A stretch of 64,000 nucleotides of DNA, from positions 1-64,000 of the forward strand of contig CBFFRQ010000008.1 in assembly GCA_965644315.1 (NCBI GenBank), read 5' to 3'. The notes under the pieces were generated by a model, which ran no database searches, was not told the DNA's origin, and saw only the letters and a program-made list of their open reading frames with translations. Position numbers and translations under genes: made by a program. Positions 43,202-51,894 of the stretch are shown piece by piece; the first letter of the stretch is position 1; every line of letters begins with the position of its first letter. This stretch comes from Caecitellus pseudoparvulus. Lineage: Eukaryota > Bigyra: Bicosoecida.

Positions 43202-43727
43202 TGCAGGGCGTCGTCGGGGTTCACCTCCGGCACGACAAGGGGCACGTCCGGGTGCAGGCGGAAGGCAGAGGAGTTGTCAATGACCACTGCGCCGGCGTCC
43301 ACTGCGGCTGGGGCGAACTCCTTGGAACGCGCACCGCCCGCGCTGAACAGCGCAATGTCCACATCCTTGAAGCTGTCCGCGCCCAGCTCCTCCACAGTGT
43401 AGTCTGTGCCCTCGTGGGTGATGGTGCTGCCTGCTGAGCGAGCTGATGCCAGCAGCTTCAGCTGTGCGGCGGCAGGCGTGGTGAAGTGCGGAGGTTCAGG
43501 CAGCGAAGGCCGACCAGTTGGGCAGGCGCAGAGGACTGCGGCGCAGGACGCACGTTGCTGAAGGGCACGCCTCGCTGGGACAGCACACGGAGCAGATCCT
43601 GCCCCACTGCGCCTGTTGCGCCGGCGATGGCGATGGAGGGCGCTGCGGCTCCGCCTTTCCAGGCCTTGCCAGACGCAGCAGCTGTGCTGAGGGCACGTCG
43701 TGCGCTGGTGGCTGCCGCAGACATCAT
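42467..43727 (-). CDS. asd: Aspartate-semialdehyde dehydrogenase, mitochondrial
   Basis: Three exons (43727-43554, 43461-42866, 42790-42467; the middle junction may vary by one base) with introns of 92 bp (GTGCGT) and 74 bp (GTGTGT) encode 364 residues. A presequence (MMSAAATSARRALSTAAASG) precedes the NADP-binding loop AIAGATGAVGQDLL. Family motifs follow: LKLLASARSAGSTITHEG, DIALFSAGGARSKEFAP, the catalytic-cysteine motif NPNCST, TYQASSGAG, ATCIRVPILRAHCED, and the C-terminal GAATNAVQIAELL. The enzyme reduces aspartyl-phosphate to aspartate semialdehyde, the precursor that EctB transaminates. It starts 384 bp from, and divergent to, EctB, suggesting a shared promoter region. Confidence 0.93.
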
Positions 43728-44111
43728 TTTGAAGGCGTGTAGCTTGAAGGGGGAGACGAGGGAGGCGGGGGGCGCTGGCTGCAAAGGTTTAGTTGGTTGA
43801 AGGTTGATTGGTATGTGCGGTGGTCAGTGCTCTGCGCGCTGTGTTCTGCCCTGGCATCAGAGGAAGTGTGCACTCCCTGTGAGCTGGAGGCCCCCCTCGA
43901 CCACGCCGGAGGCCTGCGCCAAAGCCCGACCAACTCGCCCACAAACGCCGTCCTGCGTCACTTTCAAACACCCACACGAATCTCCACACCACCCACATTG
44001 CTAACCCGAAGTTGCTGCACGCCAGCAACCCGTACAATCAAAGCATCAGCCCTCTCCCATCACGCTGCCGGCGGGGTGGAACAGTTGAGCAAACTCCGCA
44101 GCCACCACACA
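43728..44111. promoter_or_regulatory. Bidirectional Asd/EctB promoter region
   Basis: The 384 bp separate the divergent starts of Asd and EctB, so both genes may be co-regulated from here. At 43862-43876 GAAGTGTGCACTCCC matches about 14 of 20 positions of the inverted repeat found upstream of EctC and Ask, read on the opposite strand; this is a weak match. Confidence 0.45.
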
Positions 44112-45751
44112 ATGTTGACTTCCGCTGTCGCCACAGCCGCGCGAAGCGTGCGCCTTTCCACAGCAGCTGCAGCTACCTCTCGAGGTGCTGCAGGCTTGGT
44201 GGCGTCCATGAGCACTAACGCCGCAAACCTCAAGGTGTGTGCGCCGTCGCCCGGCCGGGCGCCCTCCAGCCAAATTTTGCGCTGCAGGCCACCTGCACCT
44301 CGCTCACACCGCCCGCTGGATGCAGATGCCTGAGGAGCACGAATCCAACGCACGAGGCTACGTGCGCAAGTTCCCCATGTCCATCGCCAAGGCTTCAGGG
44401 GTCACCATCACAGGTGAGGCGGCCGGCTGCCCAGCACGCGCACGCACTCGCCCCGCCTCACTTCCCCTGCGCCACCCCCACAGATGTCGAGGGCAACGAG
44501 TACTTCGACTGCCTGCAGTGCGCTGGCACTCTGGCCCTGGGGCACAACCACCCCGTGGCAGTGGAGGCCGCCAAGTCCTTCCTGGACAGCGGCTCCCCCA
44601 TGCAGGTGCTGGACCTGAACTCGCCCTACAAGAACGCCTTCATGAAGGAGCTGCTGGGGCTGCTGCCTGACAACCTGACCCGCCTGCACTTCGCCTCCCC
44701 TGCCGGCACGGACTGCTTGGATGCCGCCGTGAAGCTGTGCAAGGTGGCCACTGGCCGCCGCGCCGTCGTCTCCTTCCACGGCGGCTACCACGGCATGGGG
44801 CAGAGCACCATGGCCATGATGGGCAACCTGAACACCAAGTCCAACGTGCCGGGGCTGATGGGGGACACCTACTTCCTGCCCTTCCCCTACCAGTACCGCC
44901 AGCCCTTCGGCATCAAGGACCCCGAGGAGGCTGACGCGGCTGTCATGGCGTACATCGAGACCGCCCTGCGCGATGACGAGTCGGGCATTCCCAAGCCCGC
45001 CTGCGTGGTGGTGGAGGCCATCCAGGGCGAGGGCGGCGTGCAGCCCATGTCCCCGTGGGCTATGCGCGAGCTGCGCCGCATCACCAAGGAGCAAGACATC
45101 CCCCTCGTCATCGATGAGGTGCAGGCGGGCTTCTGCCGCTCCGGCCGTGTCTTCGCCTTCCAGCACTCCGACGAGGGCCCAGAGGTGTCCGCGCCCATCG
45201 CCTCTGATGCCAAGTACGGCGGCATCAAGCCCGACGTCGTGTGCATGAGCAAGGCTGTGGGCGGCGGCATGCCCCAGGCAGTGGTGGCGTTCTCCGAGGA
45301 GCTGAACAAGTGGGCGCCCGCTGCCCACACCGGCACTTTCCGCGGGAACCAGATCTCCTTCGCCACCGGCACAGCCACCCTGCAGTACATGCAGGAGCAC
45401 AAGCTGTGGGAGAAGGCGGAGCGCCAGGGCGAGTGGCTGCAGAAGCGCTTGAACGAGCTGGCAGAGGAGACCGGCATCATCGGCGACGTGCGTGGGCGTG
45501 GGCTCATGGTGGGCGCAGAGTTGGTGCGCAAGGATGCGACGGACCACAACGGCGTGCCCATGCCAGACGGCGAGGCGGCCGCGGCGGTGCAGGCACACGC
45601 CTTCAAGGAGAAGAAGCTGATCATCGAGAAGGGCGGCCGCCACGGCGGCGTGCTGCGTTTCCTGCCCCCCCTCACCGTCACTGACGAGGAGTTGGAGCGC
45701 TGCGTGGACATGTTCAGCGACAGCGTCCGAGCAGTGGCTGCCTCTAGGTAA
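44112..45751 (+). CDS. ectB: Diaminobutyrate-2-oxoglutarate transaminase (EctB), mitochondrial
   Basis: Three exons (44112-44234, 44326-44413, 44484-45751) with 91- and 70-bp introns encode 492 residues. The presequence MLTSAVATAARSVRLSTAAAATSRG is followed by [34 protein letters not shown] and then GTLALGHNHP, typical of class-III aminotransferases of the EctB type. PLP-site features include SFHGGYHGMG, VVEAIQGEGGV, VIDEVQAGFCRSGRVFAFQH (PLP-ring Asp), the Schiff-base lysine in MSKAVGGGMP, and HTGTFRGNQ. EctB moves an amino group from glutamate to aspartate semialdehyde. Length is slightly above bacterial EctB (about 420) because of the presequence. It ends 49 bp from the convergent EctC gene. 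Confidence 0.93.
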
Positions 45752-45793
45752 ATGCATGTTCAACAGGGAGGCAAGCAGACTAGCGCATGCATT
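45751..45793. terminator. AATGCAT motifs at the EctB/EctC convergent junction
   Basis: AATGCAT begins in the EctB stop codon (45751-45757), and its complement ATGCATT lies at 45787-45793, just downstream of the EctC stop on the minus strand. The same octamer recurs at other convergent gene ends, so a 3'-end-processing role is proposed. This is an inference from position only. Confidence 0.35.
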
Positions 45794-45800
45794 GGGGGGC

Positions 45801-46495
45801 CTACTTGCCCTCGAAGCCGACTGGCACGCTGCGGGTGCCGTTCACCAGGCTAGCCGGCGGCTTGATGAGCTTCTCAGACACCGTCGCGCCGTCCATGGTG
45901 AAGTGCGCCGCGCCCTCGTCGTCCACGGCAGGGTACACGCCGTCGGCGTTGTGGTCCTCAGTCCCCGCCACAGGCGGGTTGAAGGCGCACACAACGACGA
46001 TGTCCCCCTTCGTGGCGCGCAGGTAGTGCCGCTCCTGGCCGTCCAGCCCGTACATGGTGCCGGGAGCCAGCTTGTGCACGATGCCCTCGCCTTCCTTTTG
46101 GTCGGGGCCCACCAGCTCGATTTCGCCTTCACCGTGCGTGATGAACACGGCCTCTACGTGGTTCTGGTACCAGATGAGGGTGCTGGTGCCTTCCTTCACA
46201 ATGGTCCTGCACAGCGGGGTGCAAGGCGTCGGCACAAGGTGACACTACTTGCTCCGACTTTCCTGCCCGAATTCCGCACTCACCTGTGCATGCTGAACCC
46301 CATGCCGTCCTTGCGGGTCAAGTACCGCTGGGACTGCCATGTGCCCGTTGCTGCGTCCTTCACTCCGCCAGCTGCCTGCACGTCCTCAAAGGTGCGGATG
46401 ATGAAGGTGCGGCTGGCCGCCGGCGTGGCGGCGCGCACGGCAGCCCTGGCTGCTCCCGCGACTCGGCTGCGCACGGCAGTGGCTGCAGACAACAT
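45801..46495 (-). CDS. ectC: Ectoine synthase (EctC), mitochondrial
   Basis: Two exons (46495-46284, 46206-45801) with a 77-bp GTGAGT...TGCAG intron encode 205 residues. A presequence of about 29 residues (MLSAATAVRSRVAGAARAAVRAATPAASR) is followed by the conserved start of EctC, TFIIRTFEDVQAAGG. The small cupin then shows RKDGMGFSMHRTIVKEG, STLIWYQNHVEAVFITHGEGEIEL, LAPGTMYGLDGQERHYLRA and VVCAFNPPVAGTEDH. The Glu, Tyr and His in NHVEAV, GTMY and RHYLRA correspond to the metal-binding triad described for bacterial EctC. The enzyme cyclises N-gamma-acetyl-diaminobutyrate to ectoine. A C-terminal extension of about 45 residues (from VYPAVDDEG) goes beyond the usual 130-residue enzyme. Confidence 0.94.
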
Positions 46496-46631
46496 GATGG
46501 GCAGAGGGGTGTGTGTATAAAGTCAGTGGAGAAGGGAGGGTGTGAAAGGTGGGCGGTGGTTTTGCGGTGAAAGTGATGTGGCCGGGGAACACCGACTTGC
46601 GACACGCAGAAGCTGTAGACTCCGTCGGCGT

Positions 46632-46651
46632 GGTGAAGTGCACACTTCACC
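46632..46651. promoter_or_regulatory. 20-bp inverted repeat upstream of EctC
   Basis: GGTGAAGTGCACACTTCACC has perfect 9-bp arms around a 2-bp centre, 137 bp upstream of the EctC start. An 18/20 match lies 144 bp upstream of Ask. The dyad suits a homodimeric regulator, and paired GAA/TTC blocks also recall HSF half-sites. Function is inferred. Confidence 0.5.
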
Positions 46652-46741
46652 AGCGACAGCTGAGCACGCACAGCCGCGGCGACACAATGATTGCATTATC
46701 AGGCAGCAGCCGCAATTACACTAGCAGTCGGAAATGGGGTT

Positions 46742-48516
46742 TCAAGCCACCATCTCATCGTGCAGTGCAGAGAGAGCTGCCTTTGTGTCAGGCGTCGGCA
46801 CAACGACGCAAAGGTTGTGCTTGGAGTTGGACACGACGGGGGGCACGTACGCCTTGATGCCCTGGTCGGAGAGGCGAGACAGCACTGCCTCGCGAGTGGT
46901 GGCCTCGTCCACCTCGTCGCCCACCAGCACCAGCATAGCGGCGTCCTCCACTGCGCGCACGCCCGTCTGGCTTGCCAGCTCCGCCTCGTCCAGTCGCATG
47001 GAGGACGAGCGCTGCAGCACCGTGGGCAGGGCGGCCTTGGTGATGCTGGTGACGGGGCCAGAGGTGGTGCCGGCATCCGTGATCAGTGTGCCGGGCAGCT
47101 CGGGGCGCAGGGTGTTCTTGACGACAACGGGGATGCCGCGCTGCTGCGCGGGCAGCATGGTGGCGGGGTGCAGCACCTTCTTGCCGAACTGCACCAACTC
47201 ATGGGCTTCGTTGTAAGAGAGGCGGGGAATGGTGGTGTCCACATCTGCATCGTGCACGACGCCTGTGAACCCGTCCTCCCAGTCCGCCATCATGCCGTCT
47301 TCGCCCTTGACGCACTCCACCTTCCACACGACAACTGCTGCGTTGCCCTCCGTGCGTGCCAGGAGAGAAGCCAGGGTGCTGGCGGTCAGGTCGCTGCCGC
47401 CACGGCCAAAGGTGCACACGCTGCCATCTGTGGCCTCAGGGTGGCCCCCGAAGAAGCCAGTGACGCAAGGCACGCCGCGGCCGTCCAGGATGGGGTGCAG
47501 CACGTTCTGGGCCATGTCGCGGGACGCGGCCAGATCGGGCTTGGCATCTGTGTGCACGCCGTCCGTCACGATGACGCGGTCGGCAGGGACGTACTCAGAG
47601 GGCACTCCCAGCATGCGCAGCGTGCCACTCATCACCTGGTTGCTCATGCGCTCGCCAGCTGTGACGATGCCGTCTGAAACACGCCCCTCCAGCTTGCCGG
47701 CTTCGGCGGCTTCCAGGTACAGCCGCCACGTCGCGCCCATGGTGTCGTGCAAGTGGGTCATGCTGGTCTGCAGCTCAGTGGCAGAGCCAGCCATGAGCTC
47801 GCCTGTGGAGGGGGAGGGACAGCGTGCCGTGCCGCGTGCAAGTGGTACGTGTTTACATGCCGGCGGAAAGGGCGGGTATTGAGGAGCGCGCAGGAAAAAG
47901 TTCCGCTCCGCTCAAAGCCCGGCGGGGGGCAGGGTAGAGCACGCACCGATGACGCCCTCGTGCCAGTGCAGGAGGCGGTCATGAGTCTCTTTCAGCTTCT
48001 TCATGTCCCCTGCTTCTGCAGCTTGGCTGCACTGGATGAGGCGGTCTGTGCAGAGGCAGGCGGAACGAGGCGTGTTGGCAAAGTCGGATCAAGCGTTCGG
48101 AACGCTGCCAACCACACACCAGTCACACCGTAGAACGCGGAGAGCACGCCGACAGTCCTGAGAAAACGGATAGGGACAAGCTATGAATAGTTGAGCTTGG
48201 TTTGGGCGGATTTGTTTCACAGATCAGCGCCGCGAAGGCGCCAGCCTGCACGTTCGACTCTGCACACGCACCTTGAGCCGGCATCCCGGTATGCCTTGAG
48301 AAGCCGCCCAACGTTGCGCACAGCAGGCGCGTTGCCCACAGACGAGCCGCCGAACTTCATGACAACTGCGTCCAGCTTGCCCTCTGTTGCAGGCACGGCC
48401 GCCTGCTCAGGCGTTGGGGCGGTCCATGCTGTTGCAAGGGGTCGTCCGCTGGACACGGCTCGGGAGCCAAATTGGTGTGCCACACGGGCAGCGGTGCGAG
48501 ATGCGGAGGTCAACAT
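46742..48516 (-). CDS. ask: Aspartate kinase of the ectoine block, mitochondrial
   Basis: Four exons (48516-48272, 48157-48120, 48045-47947, 47802-46742) with introns of 114, 74 and 144 bp encode 480 residues; all phases agree. After the presequence MLTSASRTAARVAHQFGSRAVSSG comes the kinase signature VVMKFGGSSVGNA, then VGVLSAFYGVTDRLIQ restored across two introns, GRGGSDLTASTLASLL, and KKVLHPATMLPAQQRGIPVVVKN. The last about 110 residues form an ACT-type regulatory region (DAAMLVLVGDEV..., HNLCVVVPT). The enzyme phosphorylates aspartate, the first step to the semialdehyde and hence to ectoine. It is of the general KFGGSSV type, unlike the divergent Ask_Ect of bacterial ectoine operons. It is divergent from INTS3. 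Confidence 0.92.
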
Positions 48517-48925
48517 GATGAGAAAAGGGATCTTTGTAGTAGGAATGAACTTTGGTGGGTGTTCATGGAGAGAAGAGGTGATGCGGGGGTCCTGTAGCGG
48601 ATGGGGGAAAAGTGACCAACACGGATCACTGCAGCAGCCCAGGGCTGCAGCGCCTGACATGTGAAGTCCACACTTCACCCCCCCGACACCCCCCCCCACA
48701 CACACAACCCTCGGCTCAACCCTTCACCAGCCTTCTCTTCAAGCACACAAAAGTTCTTGATGGGCAGTGCAACCCCTGCACTCGTGGATGTGCTGGCAGG
48801 GCGCATTTTGACAGGTGCCTCTGCAGTCCCACCATTCGCCACCCTGGATTTGAACCAGACGAAGCAGGCACGGCACTGCAGGCAACCTGACGTCCTTGAA
48901 GGGGTGAAGTAGCCGCCAGCCTGAT
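48517..48925. promoter_or_regulatory. Divergent intergenic region, Ask/INTS3
   Basis: The 409-bp spacer contains the Ask-side inverted repeat at 48660-48679. A frame at 48760-48912 beginning MGSATPALVDVLAGRIL could be an upstream INTS3 exon, but no splice in the right phase was found. Confidence 0.4.
48660..48679. promoter_or_regulatory. 20-bp inverted repeat upstream of aspartate kinase
   Basis: TGTGAAGTCCACACTTCACC matches the EctC-upstream repeat at 18 of 20 positions and lies at nearly the same distance (144 bp) from the start codon. The shared sequence and spacing argue for common regulation of the two genes. Confidence 0.5.
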
Positions 48926-51879
48926 ATGGACTTCTTGCACAATGCGGGGGCTGGGGCACCTGCCTCCGCCACAGCGTTTGCATCGGTGCGGAGGCTTGTG
49001 GGCGAAAGAGGCGATTTCCGCAGCGCATGCTTTCCCCCGCGCCACCCCACCCTGCCTACAGGACTTTGCCCGCGTAGCCAGTGTGCCTGATGGAGCTGAA
49101 GGTCACAAGGCTCCGGAGGCAGCAGTGCTGCACGCACTGTCTCGGGGCAGCACGGCGGCCAGCACACCCGCGCTGCTCTCCGACAAGGACGCCTGCTCCG
49201 CCACCAGCAAGGCTCTAGCAGGCTGCGTCAAGATGCTGTTCCCCTACTTCGTGGACACAGCCAAGGCCGGCACATTGCAGCTGCTGCAGGCCATCCTTAG
49301 CGGCGCAGCGGCTGGTGCAGGCGGCGTCATTGCCGCACTCCTGCGCCAGCTCCCCGGTGAGTCCACGCCCAGCTCTGGCGCCAGCGTTGACGCACGCCCC
49401 CCTCCCTTCCATGACGGCGCCCCTCCCCTGTGCCACCGCAGTCGGCAGCGCGACCTGTGCCTCCATTCCCTGGTTCCTGCAGCTGACGGACCTGCTCCTG
49501 GGACCTGCCGCTGGCTGGCTGGCGGGCAACGGAAACATGCACGCGCTCTGTGCTGTGGCTGCTCTCGCCATCGCGCGTGTGCTGGGCGAGGCTGGCGTGG
49601 CCCTGCCACCACACTCCACGCCCAAGGCAGACATGGCACCTGCTGCAGCTGCGCTGCGCAACTGCGAGCGCATTGTGGCCGCTGCCGCGGCGGGGCAGGG
49701 CGTCGCCCTGCGCAAGGCAGGCGCTGAGCTGCTGCGCCTGGCGTCAGCGGCTGCACCCCACCTGCCCTCCGCTGCGGCGCTGTGGGACACCCTCAGTGCA
49801 GATGGCGTGGCGGGCCATGCCCTGCTGCCTGTGCGCGTACACCGCACCCTCATGAACTGCCGTGTGCCGCCTGAGGTGGAGCAGGGCACCAATCACTTGC
49901 TGGCCAAATGCCCCGCCAAGGCTGGCTCCACGCAGAGTACCATGCTGGCCGAGTGGCGGGAGACGCTGCGGCGGTGTGCGTGGGGTGGCGCGCCTCTCAC
50001 GCCCTGCCTCGTGGCGCTGGCGAGGTACATCCTGACCGTCATTCGCCCCTCCGCCGCCCAGATCCGCTCTCCCTTCCTGCAGCGCTGGCAGCTCCTGCCA
50101 GAGTTGTGGCAAGCAGCGCCATCGCCGGATGGAGGGCGGGAGGTGCTGCAGGCACTGCTGTGGGACTGGGCCACCTTCAATGACGATGCCAGGATCATGC
50201 AGGTGGAGCCCGTGGCACTGGCAGTGGGGGCGGCATCCGCCAGCTCTGAAGCACCAGCGCCTGGGCCACGAGCTGGCCCAGACGCTGCCACCGCCATCTT
50301 GCAGTGCCTTGCGGACATGGTGTCACAGCCAGGCTGCTTTCAAGGGGCAGAGCCGGCGGTGGTCGCCTCTGGCGTGGCGTCGGCCCTGGGCTCGTGCGTT
50401 TCCCTGCGTGTGCTGCCAGGCCTGCAGGCTTGGGTACCAGCCCTGGAACAGGCGCCTGAACACGCTGCTCGCTTGCGGGAGGCGCTGCCAGACACGCTGG
50501 GTGGAGTTGTGGCAGCCCCTGTGACACGGATGAAGCGCACCAGGGACGGCGAACCCGTGACTCCCTCGAGCACTCCCCACTCTTCCGGCACCCCCTCCTC
50601 GCCCGATTCAGAGCTGGGACCAGGCTCTCCACACACCACCGCAACCCCTGTCGCGGACACAGTGGCTTCCTGGGGCTCCAGTGTCTTGAGCACGCTGCAG
50701 GGCGCGGCGGTGCTGTCCACGGGGGCCACCCACACAAGCTCTGAGGAGCTGGTGCTGCCCATGGCCACGGCCTGCTCTGGCCACGTCTTGGTGGAGGCCC
50801 TCACACCTGCTCTGACCAGCATTCTTGAGGGTGGTGGCGATGACGCCCCAGCCACCCTGCCCCAGCGCGTCCGAGCCGTCGCTGAGCCGCTGGCTGAGGC
50901 GGTCGGGCCGTGGGTGTGGGACGCGGTGGGCGTGGGAGCCCTTCTCGCCTCCACCACCACCTCTTCCTCCACCACCCTCACTGCCCTGCACACAGAGACA
51001 CTGCCCAAGGCTGCCCTCCTCCTCCTCGCGCTTGTGGACACCCTGCTCCACTCCAAGGCGGGCTCATCTGGGGCCGAGGGAGGGGGCGGGGGGGACACAC
51101 ACCCCCTCGCCCAGACAGCAGCTGCACTGCTGCACGCAGTGGACGGCTTGGCAACGCTAGACCAAGTCATGCCGCACTTCCAGGAGGCTGAGGAGGGGGA
51201 GCACACGAGCAACGGCGGGGTGGTGGCCCTGCTATGCCTGGGCGCCGCCACCATCCCTGCCCACAGGCCCGCTGCGCCCACCATGCTGGCCCTGGCTGCT
51301 CAGGGCGACCTGGCCGAGTGGCTGGAGTCTGCTGCAGGGGCTGCCGACGCGCTGGACGTCGTGGGGGAGCTGGGCGGCGGCACCCCCCGCATTGCCGAGT
51401 GGTTCACGGAGGTTGCGCTGCCCACTCTGCTCCCGGCAGACCTGCTGACAGCCGACCCCCCCAGTCCCCTCACCTGCGCCGTCGCTGGGCGTGGTTGGTG
51501 GCTCACGCACGTCGCCATGCACACTAGTGCCTGGCGGCTGCCCCAGCTCACCCACCCATCCGCGCCAGCCCCCGGCAAGTCCACCCCCCTCCCGCTCCTG
51601 GCGCTGTCCCTACTGCACTGCCCCGCCGCCCTAGACACTGCCAGCCTCAGCGCCGCAACAAATGCCCTCGTGGGCGCCTTGAGTCCCTCCAGTGGGCACG
51701 CCTTGGGGCAGTTGCCCGGCCCCGCTGCCTTCAACCTTCTCCTGCGGTGGTTGCTGCTGCTGAAGGGGCTAGGAGTGCCTGCTGAAGCTTGGGCCGGCAT
51801 CACGCAGCTGGCACAGGGGTCGGAGGAGACACCTGCAGCGGTGGCAGCTGCTTCCTTGTCCACCATGGGCCTGCTGTAG
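48926..51879 (+). CDS. INTS3: Integrator complex subunit 3 homologue
   Basis: Three exons (48926-48985, 49062-49356, 49442-51879) with introns of 76 and 85 bp encode about 930 residues. The middle region (about 260-420) follows INTS3: LLPVRVHRTLMNCRVPPEVEQGTNHLLAKC, then a helix with WRETLRRCAWG, LVALARYILTVIRPS, SPFLQRWQLLPELW and LLWDWATFNDDARIMQVEPVALAVG. These parallel the segment of the human protein that starts at its R-LTP-x-ME motif. The N-terminal helical part is shorter than in animals, so an upstream exon may be missing. The C-terminal half is Ala-rich and diverged. INTS3 links Integrator (snRNA 3' processing, transcription attenuation) to single-stranded DNA-binding SOSS complexes. 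The stop is 14 bp from the convergent RMD-like gene. Confidence 0.72.
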
Positions 51880-51886
51880 GGCAGCC

Positions 51887-51894
51887 AATGCATT
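51887..51894. terminator. AATGCATT palindrome at the INTS3/RMD-like junction
   Basis: AATGCATT begins 7 bp after the INTS3 stop and runs into the stop codon of the convergent gene. Being palindromic, it could serve 3'-end formation on both strands. The proposal rests on recurrence at three convergent junctions only. Confidence 0.35.

Noticed and set aside
44408-45763. Long minus-strand frame opposite EctB (451 codons)
   Set aside because: It is the antisense shadow of a highly GC3-biased gene; its protein is His/Gly/Leu-rich with no domain, while the plus strand encodes a fully conserved aminotransferase.
48046-48157. Aspartate kinase donor at the earlier GTGTGA (about 48129)
   Set aside because: That splice would delete the conserved GVTD motif; using the later GTGTGT donor at 48119 restores LSAFYGVTDRLI.
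35714-48516. Ectoine hydroxylase (EctD)
   Set aside because: No 2-oxoglutarate dioxygenase motif is visible in the block; the window supports ectoine but not hydroxyectoine synthesis.
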